Origin: Lachnospiraceae bacterium
GTDB lineage: Bacteria > Bacillota_A > Clostridia > Lachnospirales > Lachnospiraceae
Length of the DNA: 64,000 nt
Reading direction: 5' to 3'
Assembly: GCA_021770615.1 (NCBI GenBank)
Contig: JAETQR010000014.1
Span: 22,081 to 86,080 of the forward strand
The notes under the pieces were generated by a model. It worked only from the letters and a program-made list of their open reading frames with translations. It searched no databases and had not been told where the DNA came from. Position 1 is the stretch's first letter, and each line of letters opens with the position of its first letter. A program made the translations under genes and the position numbers. This document shows positions 35,579 through 42,542 of the stretch, in pieces.

Positions 35579-36667
35579 TTACATTGTCATAAATGCCGGG
35601 ACGATAATGATCGCCATTACAACCCCAAGCATCAGCACCATCGGAAGAAGCAGCTTGGTTCCCGCTGTCTCTCCCATAACTTTTACTGTTTCCTTTCGCT
35701 TTTCAAATGCCTCCATCGCCTCGATTTCAAGCAGTCTGGTCATATCCTCAGACCCTTTTCGGATATTCTGATTGATGATCGACGCAAACCTAAGGTACGG
35801 AAGCTGCCGGCATCTCCTGCCAAAAGCTTCTACCGCCTCTGATTCAGATACTCCGTGCTTCATTTCCTGAAACGATACACTGATCTCCTCATAGGCATAT
35901 CTGCACTCACCCCCTTTCCTGAGCCGGTCTTTGTATTCCTCACAAAGACGTTCAAAACACCCCCGGATCGTAAGACCGGCATTCAAAAGAAGCACAATCT
36001 TATTTACCAGTTCCGGATAATCGAGAAGAAGCTGGTTTTCTCTCTCACAGAGCTTTTCTTTCTGTTTCTTTTTCCATAAAAAGGGCAAAAGGACAAATAG
36101 GGACAGCGAAAGATAAAACGCTGAAAAATCTTTATGATATACGGGATCGCTGTACTCTATCTTTTTCCCTGACACCGTTTCCGGCAACTCGATCTGTTCG
36201 TTTTCACGCTGGGACAAAACCGCATTTTCCACCGCCTCCTTGATTTCAGACAAAAGAAGCTCCCTCTGATCCGGTTCCTTTTCCTCCGGTGTCACATCCT
36301 CTGTCGCCCCTTCATCTCCTCCGATCTGCAGTGTCAGCTCCTCCTCAGCAGTGCCCTCTTCTGTCTCTGCTCTTATCTCAAAAGTGACCTGCTCCCTCTC
36401 GTCCCTGTTCCGGATGTATCGGCCTTCTGTAATCACCTTCTCCGGGGACTCTTCAAAAAAACAGGCGATAAACATCAGTCCCGAGGCGCCCACTACCGCG
36501 ATCAGCATAAAAATCCTCCTGCACCAGATCTCCTCAAAAATCTTTTTTCTGTCCTGACGCCGATAGAGAACTTCCACCGCTTCTTTCGTCCCCACATCCC
36601 CTTCGATCCATTTTTCCAGACGAAAAATGCGGATCAGCTTTTTCATATACGGATAATATTTTTCCAT
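35579..36667 (-). CDS. TadC-like pilus platform protein
   Basis: A 362-aa protein of the GspF/TadC type. An N-terminal membrane segment (~52-68), a Glu-rich outside insert (~80-165) that is larger than usual, a second membrane segment (~182-197), the type II secretion F domain (LLDYPELVNKIVLLLNAGLT, then LRFASIINQNIRKGSEDMTR) and a C-terminal membrane helix. Partner of the TadB-like protein upstream. Confidence 0.83.
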   Translation of the reverse strand: MEKYYPYMKKLIRIFRLEKWIEGDVGTKEAVEVLYRRQDRKKIFEEIWCRRIFMLIAVVGASGLMFIACFFEESPEKVITEGRYIRNRDEREQVTFEIRAETEEGTAEEELTLQIGGDEGATEDVTPEEKEPDQRELLLSEIKEAVENAVLSQRENEQIELPETVSGKKIEYSDPVYHKDFSAFYLSLSLFVLLPFLWKKKQKEKLCERENQLLLDYPELVNKIVLLLNAGLTIRGCFERLCEEYKDRLRKGGECRYAYEEISVSFQEMKHGVSESEAVEAFGRRCRQLPYLRFASIINQNIRKGSEDMTRLLEIEAMEAFEKRKETVKVMGETAGTKLLLPMVLMLGVVMAIIIVPAFMTM

Positions 36668-36681
36668 TGGTTCCTCTCCCC

Positions 36682-37425
36682 TTAAAAATCAATTTTCATA
36701 ATCCTCTGCCCCCACAGAAAAGCTCCTGTGTAAACAATCAGAGCCCCTGTCATAACTCCTGCCCCCGGCAGATTTCGATACAATGGGTCAAGAAATCCCG
36801 GAGAAAAAATCCGCAGATACACGATCATCAGAAGAGGAATCGCCGTCATGCATCTTGACTCCATTTTCTTTCCGGATACCAGTGCATCCATTTCTCTTTT
36901 CATCTCGATTTTCTCTGAAATATTTGCCGAAGTCCGTTTCATGACCTGAACGAGATTTCCTCCTGTCTTTTTTGCTGTCATCAATATCTCACTAAATGTG
37001 ATGATATCCTCTGCTCCACTCCTCGCCCCTAAATCCCGGATCAGTTTTTCTACCGGTACTTTCAGTTCCAGTTTCCGTGTCATATACCCAAATTCCCTAA
37101 GAATGATATCCTGCTCCGAATACATAAGCGCCAGATCTCTCTTTGCCTGACCCACAGCATTTTCGAGAGAATATCCTGCCACCAGCGCTGAGACCAGACT
37201 TTCCATCGCATCCTTAAACTGCACAGTCAGCTCCCACCTGCGTTTTTCCACAAGTGAATGTTTGAAAATTTTTAAAAAGAAAATTGCGGCAGGAACTGCC
37301 AGAAATACACAAAATAAGACATGATCATAGAACAGCATCAGTATGATGAAACTCACAAGCCCCCCACCCAGCCCATATTTTATAAATTCCCTTTTCGTAT
37401 ACACATATTTGTTATAATCAATCAT
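36682..37425 (-). CDS. TadB-like pilus platform protein
   Basis: A 247-aa inner-membrane platform protein with two N-terminal membrane segments (~18-60), the F-domain (FKDAMESLVSALVAGYSLEN and ILMTAKKTGGNLVQVMKRTS) and a C-terminal membrane pair. The ATG at 37425 follows GGGGATATCACT and overlaps the ATPase stop by four bases; a longer in-frame start has no advantage. Confidence 0.87.
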   Translation of the reverse strand: MIDYNKYVYTKREFIKYGLGGGLVSFIILMLFYDHVLFCVFLAVPAAIFFLKIFKHSLVEKRRWELTVQFKDAMESLVSALVAGYSLENAVGQAKRDLALMYSEQDIILREFGYMTRKLELKVPVEKLIRDLGARSGAEDIITFSEILMTAKKTGGNLVQVMKRTSANISEKIEMKREMDALVSGKKMESRCMTAIPLLMIVYLRIFSPGFLDPLYRNLPGAGVMTGALIVYTGAFLWGQRIMKIDF

Positions 37426-38654
37426 AGTGATATCCCCGCCCTTATACATTTATCTGAATTGATCAGCCGGTGTCCCATCTCTTTCAGCCTCCCGATAACC
37501 TGCCCCTCCTCTTCTCTCTCCTCGACAAACTGAAACAATGGATAAAGCCGGATCCTTCCATTTTCTACCTGGCCTACCTCACAGATTTTTAATACCTTTC
37601 TGCTTTTATCGCGAAGCCTTCCAAGATGCACAACGATATCGATCGCTGAAGCAATCTGCTGCCGGATCGCCTCCAGCGGAATATCCATCCCCATAAGCAC
37701 GAGCGTTTCAAGACGGTTCAGCATATCCTCCGGACTATTGGCATGCCCCGTGGAAAGACTCCCATCGTGTCCGGTGTTCATGGCCGTAAGCATATCGATC
37801 GCCGTCGCATCCCGGATCTCCCCTACCACGATCCGGTCCGGTCTCATACGGAGTGCGCTCTTGATCAGATCCCGGATCGTAATCTGGTTCTTTCCCTCGA
37901 CATTGGCATTGCGGGCTTCGAGTCTCACGAGATTTTTTATTCCCTGTATCTGAAGCTCTGCTGAATCCTCTACCGTTATGATCCGCTCATCCGGTGGAAT
38001 ATAATTTGAAAGGATATTTAAAAAGGTGGTCTTCCCTGCGCCGGTTCCCCCGGATATAAAAATATTATATCTGGCCTCCACTAATTTGCGTAGAACGATA
38101 TCTGCCTCGTTCGTTATCGCCCCCATCGCGATCAGCTTTTTCATCGTCAATGGTTCTTTCGGAAATTTCCGGATCGTAATGACCGGACCCGTGATCGCCA
38201 CCGGATGCATGACAATATTTACCCGGGAACCATCTTCCAATCTCACATCCAGAATGGGATTTGTTTCATTTACGATGCGGTTTCCTCCGGATGCGATCTG
38301 CTGTGCAATATCATTCAGACGCTCTGTTGAATCAAACGCAAGACCAGTTTCCATAAGCTTTCCCTTTTTCTCAATAAAAATATGTTCTGGTCCATTTACC
38401 ATGATTTCCGTAATTTCTTCGTCCTCAATGAGTTCCTGCAGAACATCCAGCTTCCTCATCGAATTGTAAATCTCCCTGCGAAGCCTCTTTCTCTCCCCGA
38501 AACGGATATAGCATCCGTCTCCCCCGGCTTTTTCGATGCTCTCGTCGATAATCCCTAACAGCTGGTCTTCATCGATCTCGGAATCTACCGGTACCTGTTC
38601 GAGCACCATATGCCTTATTTGTTCTTTGTGTTTCCTATCCTCTTTTGTGTTCAT
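37422..38654 (-). CDS. TadA/CpaF-type pilus assembly ATPase
   Basis: A 410-aa secretion ATPase that powers pilus assembly. N-terminal helical domain, then the RecA-like core with Walker A GGTGAGKTTFLN (~205), Asp box (ITVEDSAELQIQ), MRPDRIVVGEIRD (Walker B region), and the His-box GHDGSLSTGHANS. The ATG overlaps the stop of the TadZ-like gene (ATGA). Confidence 0.94.
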   Translation of the reverse strand: MNTKEDRKHKEQIRHMVLEQVPVDSEIDEDQLLGIIDESIEKAGGDGCYIRFGERKRLRREIYNSMRKLDVLQELIEDEEITEIMVNGPEHIFIEKKGKLMETGLAFDSTERLNDIAQQIASGGNRIVNETNPILDVRLEDGSRVNIVMHPVAITGPVITIRKFPKEPLTMKKLIAMGAITNEADIVLRKLVEARYNIFISGGTGAGKTTFLNILSNYIPPDERIITVEDSAELQIQGIKNLVRLEARNANVEGKNQITIRDLIKSALRMRPDRIVVGEIRDATAIDMLTAMNTGHDGSLSTGHANSPEDMLNRLETLVLMGMDIPLEAIRQQIASAIDIVVHLGRLRDKSRKVLKICEVGQVENGRIRLYPLFQFVEEREEEGQVIGRLKEMGHRLINSDKCIRAGISL

Positions 38655-39592
38655 GCTCTCCTCCCCCTCTCTTCTCCGTATAATAACTGCCCGATCTGCT
38701 CATTTTCCTCCTCATGCCACGTCCTGCTTACAAACTGAAGACGCTCCCATAGTTCTTCATGTCCCTCCCGGATGCAGTATTTCTGAAATCTGTCTTTCCT
38801 GTCTCCGGCAAAGATTCCTGTCTCCTCCGGAACAATAACCTCATCTGCATTAGCAAGAAACTCAAGTGTATACTCGAACAATTCTCCGATTTCAAAGATT
38901 ACCACATCAAACAATCTTTGTTCTCTTACTTTTTTTGCAAACTGCATCATCTCCTCAAGCGGATAGTCCAGCAAATCCTTGTAATGTCCCGCCGGTGCGA
39001 CCATCCAGACCGTCCCTTTTAAAAAGGCCAGCTCTTCCAGCTTTTCATAAAACACATTGCTTTTTGCACACAGGATCAATTCAGATAATCCTGGCATTTT
39101 CACTCCATCCTTTTCATTTTCCCCTGCAAATATGGGAAATTCACATAAGCTGATATAAAGTGTTTTCCCCCATTCTGCAGATTCCAATGCTTTGTGGAGA
39201 GCAAGGAACGTCCTTTCATCTCCTCCTCCCGGCGAAAAGACACATATCATTCTCGTATTTCTGTCTTTCTCTTTTTCCTTTTTCCACTCTCCTGCTCCTG
39301 TTAATCCAAGTAGCTTGTGATAAATCTTCTCCCTGCTCTGATACATAAAAAGAGTTTTTTCCATTTCTGCATCCGGGCTCTTTACGATTTCAATCGTATT
39401 GCATCTAAGGCCTTTTATACTTTCAAAATCATCCGATACCACAAAATCGTTATGCCTGAACTCTGTCTTTTCTCCAAGCGTTGTTAGTAATCCCACCTCG
39501 ATATAAGGATTCTGCTTTTCAGCGATAAACTTCATCAGTTTCTCCCCATATCCATCTTCTTTTATGCGGATATATAATTTTATCTTCTCCAA
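38651..39592 (-). CDS. TadZ/CpaE-like pilus localisation protein
   Basis: A 313-aa protein in the TadZ/CpaE position of the locus. Residues ~1-100 look like an atypical receiver-like domain; ~115-300 resemble a degenerate MinD/ParA-type ATPase (MICVFSPGGGDERTFLALHK replaces the usual GGVGKTT loop, so ATP binding may be lost). TadZ places the assembly machine at its site. Assignment rests mainly on context and fold pattern. Confidence 0.72.
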   Translation of the reverse strand: MEKIKLYIRIKEDGYGEKLMKFIAEKQNPYIEVGLLTTLGEKTEFRHNDFVVSDDFESIKGLRCNTIEIVKSPDAEMEKTLFMYQSREKIYHKLLGLTGAGEWKKEKEKDRNTRMICVFSPGGGDERTFLALHKALESAEWGKTLYISLCEFPIFAGENEKDGVKMPGLSELILCAKSNVFYEKLEELAFLKGTVWMVAPAGHYKDLLDYPLEEMMQFAKKVREQRLFDVVIFEIGELFEYTLEFLANADEVIVPEETGIFAGDRKDRFQKYCIREGHEELWERLQFVSRTWHEEENEQIGQLLYGEERGRRA

Positions 39593-39621
39593 TCGATCAC
39601 CCTTTCTCTTTAAAACCTATT

Positions 39622-40107
39622 TCACATGCATATTATGAACGCCATTGAAATACATATAGTAAAGGGAATCACACCCTCGTCACCATTTGTATTCAAATCG
39701 TAATATGGCACCGGTTTTCTCCCGGCCGCCAGATTTTTCATATACTCGGAAAAATACCGGAAACGGCAGATAAAATTTTTTCTCCGTATCATTTTGACCA
39801 CGGAAAATACAGCTCCGAACAGCAATGATACAATCATTACACGAAAGCAAAATTTGAAATCATAATAACTACTGATAATGGAAAATAATTTGATATCTCC
39901 TGCTCCACACAGATGGAACAGATAAAAGAAAAAACAGACAACAAACGGAATCAGACCATTTAATGTGAAGTACCAAAGACCCACCATACCATAAGTCCAT
40001 AGATTTTTATAGAGACTCAGTACAAGTCCGGTACACACGATAACATTTGGTACACGGTAGCGCCACAGATCGCAGACGGATGCAGGGATCAGAACAAGAA
40101 AGATAAT
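39622..40107 (-). CDS. TadV/CpaA-type prepilin peptidase with apparent AUU start
   Basis: A 161-aa A24 aspartic prepilin peptidase with about four to five membrane segments. The first catalytic aspartate is in SVCDLWRYRVPN and the second in GAGDIKLF. No ATG/GTG/TTG precedes the first aspartate in frame; the only in-frame start with a proper ribosome site is ATT at 40107, seven bases after AGGAGG. A GTG at 40038 would remove the first aspartate and membrane segment. First gene of the pilus operon, about 40 bases after its promoter. Confidence 0.8.
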   Translation of the reverse strand: MIFLVLIPASVCDLWRYRVPNVIVCTGLVLSLYKNLWTYGMVGLWYFTLNGLIPFVVCFFFYLFHLCGAGDIKLFSIISSYYDFKFCFRVMIVSLLFGAVFSVVKMIRRKNFICRFRYFSEYMKNLAAGRKPVPYYDLNTNGDEGVIPFTICISMAFIICM

Positions 40108-40151
40108 TTCCTGACCTCCTATACTGCCACCTCCTAATTTTGTTGTGATTC

Positions 40152-40181
40152 ATATACTAGCACGCCACCTTCCTTCTTGTC
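40152..40181 (-). promoter_or_regulatory. promoter of the Tad-like pilus operon
   Basis: Leftward TTGACA, 18-base spacer, TAGTAT; predicted start near 40145, leaving a leader with two AGGAGG sites (40115-40120 and ~40129-40134). Confidence 0.75.
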
Positions 40182-40361
40182 AACTACAATTTTGTAAAAA
40201 ATGGAATATTTTTATACATCGTGGCAATACTTTTATTGGAAATATAAGATAAATAGAAAAATAGAATTTACAATAATTGCGTTTTTTCGACATGTTTCAA
40301 AAAACAATACAAAGATAATATAATCAAAAGCAGGATTCATCATGCAGAAATGAGGGTAGTT

Positions 40362-40577
40362 ATGAAAAAGAAAACGGACAACCTCCTCTTAGCTAGAGAG
40401 GAACTTATGAGCGAGATCGAAGAAATCAAACTCCTTCTGGAAATCGCTCATTCAAATTTTGACAATGCCAGTGATCCTGACCTTGTCGACAGCTGCATCT
40501 ATGAAATGAACGCTATCCAGTATAAATATAAGTATCTGCTAAAACAGATGCGCAAAATGGAGAGCCTCAGCAGTTAA
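40362..40577 (+). CDS. YaaL-like (DUF2508) small protein
   Basis: A 71-aa soluble, helical, charged protein resembling the YaaL/DUF2508 family (LLLAREELMSEIEEIKLLLE, then FDNASDPDLVDSCIYEMNAI and QYKYKYLLKQ). Function unknown; in other Bacillota it lies near recR/bofA. The ATG at 40362 has GAGGG five bases upstream and is preferred to one 12 bases earlier. TTTCAA-18-TATAAT about 40 bases upstream may be the promoter. Confidence 0.82.
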   Translation: MKKKTDNLLLAREELMSEIEEIKLLLEIAHSNFDNASDPDLVDSCIYEMNAIQYKYKYLLKQMRKMESLSS

Positions 40578-40578
40578 A

Positions 40579-40601
40579 CAGGCATGAGTCTCCTCATGCC
40601 T
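40579..40601. terminator. hairpin between convergent yaaL-like and fliS genes
   Basis: CAGGCATGAG, short loop, CTCATGCCTG. T-tracts are weak on both sides, so function is tentative. Confidence 0.5.
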
Positions 40602-41082
40602 GAAAACCACGGTTTACACTTACATCTACACCGATACTTTCATTCAAATGATTCCTCCCATAAGTAAGCCCTGCATAAATCGGCTGTGCATTCTGCATCA
40701 CCGCATCGGAATCATCCTGTGCGGCCACTTCCTTAAAGGCAGGAAGCAGTTTATTTATAATACGGACAGCATGTTCAAACCGGTCACTGTCACGATAAGC
40801 TATGCCCTGACAAAGCTCATGATAAGAATATACATAAAGCCTTCGCAGATAATGAGATATCTCATAAGTGAAATCAAGACTTCCCATAAGTTCTGTGAGA
40901 AATCCCCGTGCGCGTTCGATCTCACGCCTGCACTCTGCCATATTGCCCTCTGAAAGAAACTTTGTTCCCTCAGAAACGCTATCTAAAAATGCCTCATAAA
41001 TGATCACAACGAGTTCACTTCGATTCGCCTGTGCCACTCTCGCCGCATAGGCATTTAATCGTTCTTTATCCAATATCGACAC
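40594..41082 (-). CDS. fliS: flagellar export chaperone FliS
   Basis: A 162-aa FliS-like protein, all helical: NAYAARVAQANRSELVVIIY at the start matches the flagellin-binding family, followed by FLTELMGSLDFTYEISHYLR and LYVYSYHELCQGIAYRD. It holds flagellin unfolded before export. It follows the flagellin gene by 41 bases, the usual pairing, and is somewhat longer than the ~130-aa norm. Confidence 0.9.
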   Translation of the reverse strand: MSILDKERLNAYAARVAQANRSELVVIIYEAFLDSVSEGTKFLSEGNMAECRREIERARGFLTELMGSLDFTYEISHYLRRLYVYSYHELCQGIAYRDSDRFEHAVRIINKLLPAFKEVAAQDDSDAVMQNAQPIYAGLTYGRNHLNESIGVDVSVNRGFQA

Positions 41083-41123
41083 ACCTTTCCTTTCCGGTCC
41101 GAATAACAGATCTGGCTATATCA

Positions 41124-42542
41124 TCAGCCCTGGAGCAGCTGTAAAATTGTCTGAGGTCTGTTATTTGCCTGTGCTAACATGGACGTTCCCGCCTGACTGA
41201 GCACACTGAGCTGTGTAAACTCTGTCATCTCCTCTGACATATCGACATCTTCGATCCTCGAACATGCCTCGGTAAGGTTCTGGGAGGTCGTATCAAGACT
41301 GGTCGTCGCCGAATCCAGACGATTCTCATATGCACCAAGTTTAGCACGAACCGCAGAAACTTCTTCGATCGCCGCATTAAATTTACTGATAGAGTCGGCT
41401 GCTCCCTCCTGTGTGCAAACATTACAATATTCAATATTAAGGGATTTACATGTCACCGGAGGAATCGAAATATCGATCGTCTGTCCCTCATTGGAGCCGA
41501 TCTGGATCGCTACAAATCCAGCGTCAAGCACCGTCACATCCGCATTCGATCCCGCTGTAGCATCTGATACATCAAAGATCATGCAAAATCCGTCACGATC
41601 GGATACCGTCACACGGCCGCCCTCAATAAAAGTAGTTGCTGTCTTGGAAAACCCGGAATCTGTATCAATCGTAACTTTCGCATCCTGTCCCTGTACAACG
41701 GTTCCACCATCTACTCCGAGTTTAGCAGCCAATGCCGGATTATCTGTCGTGACCTGTATATTATACTGTGCCCCATACAATTTGGATTCAAAATAAAGAG
41801 ACGTCGCATTGGCAAGCTCCTCTTCATTTCCCATATTATTTACCGGTACCACATCAATGTTCATGCTCTCACAGCGGTCACGGATCTTCGCATATACATC
41901 CTCAAGTGTCTCTCCCTCTTCTACCTCAATGATCTCACCATTGATCTGCACCTGGCCCGGCTCAGTAAATGTATCAGACGCTGCCATTCCAAGTGCACCT
42001 GTCGTAAAGGTAGTCTGTGTTGCGATCTGGTCAACTGTCATGCTGTATGTCGTAAGCGGCACATAATCTGTCATGGATATGACTTTTACACCGATATTAT
42101 TGGAAGAAGTCTGACGGCAACAAGAACCGTCAAGAATACTCTTTGTATTGAATTCTGTGTCTGTCGAAAGCCGGTCGATCTCTTCTCGCAAGGCATTGAT
42201 CTCTTTTTGGATCGCTTCTCTGTCGTCAATCGCATAAACACCTGTGTTGGCTGCCTGTACGGATAATTCACGGCATCTCTGGAGCATATTCTCCACCTCT
42301 GAAAGAGCGCCTTCTGCTGTCTGGATAAAGGATATTCCATCTGCCCCGTTTCTGGACGCTCTCTGAAGGCCGCGGATCTGCGCCTTCATCTTCGACGAAA
42401 TCGCCATACCGGCCGCATCGTCTGCCGCCTTATTGATACGATATCCCGAAGAAAGTCTCTCAAGGCTTGTCGTAATCTTGTCCTGTGTCCGGTTCAAATG
42501 ACCACTTGCCGTGATCGCTGCAATATTTGTGTTTATCTTCAT
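41124..42542 (-). CDS. fliC: flagellin with nine cysteines
   Basis: A 472-aa flagellin. N-terminal D0/D1 (MKINTNIAAITASGHLNRTQ, LERLSSGYRINKAADDAAGM, LQRCRELSVQAANTG) and C-terminal D1/D0 (KLGAYENRLDSATTSLDTTS, SMLAQANNRPQTILQLLQG) are canonical; residues ~145-385 are the variable surface domain. Unusually it has nine Cys (90, 141, 142, 224, 320, 365, 373, 376, 427); flagellins normally lack Cys. The RELSVQAA segment implicated in TLR5 recognition is kept. Its ATG overlaps the stop of the 939-aa gene; expression probably comes from the sigma-D promoter at 45.4 kb. Confidence 0.95.
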   Translation of the reverse strand: MKINTNIAAITASGHLNRTQDKITTSLERLSSGYRINKAADDAAGMAISSKMKAQIRGLQRASRNGADGISFIQTAEGALSEVENMLQRCRELSVQAANTGVYAIDDREAIQKEINALREEIDRLSTDTEFNTKSILDGSCCRQTSSNNIGVKVISMTDYVPLTTYSMTVDQIATQTTFTTGALGMAASDTFTEPGQVQINGEIIEVEEGETLEDVYAKIRDRCESMNIDVVPVNNMGNEEELANATSLYFESKLYGAQYNIQVTTDNPALAAKLGVDGGTVVQGQDAKVTIDTDSGFSKTATTFIEGGRVTVSDRDGFCMIFDVSDATAGSNADVTVLDAGFVAIQIGSNEGQTIDISIPPVTCKSLNIEYCNVCTQEGAADSISKFNAAIEEVSAVRAKLGAYENRLDSATTSLDTTSQNLTEACSRIEDVDMSEEMTEFTQLSVLSQAGTSMLAQANNRPQTILQLLQG

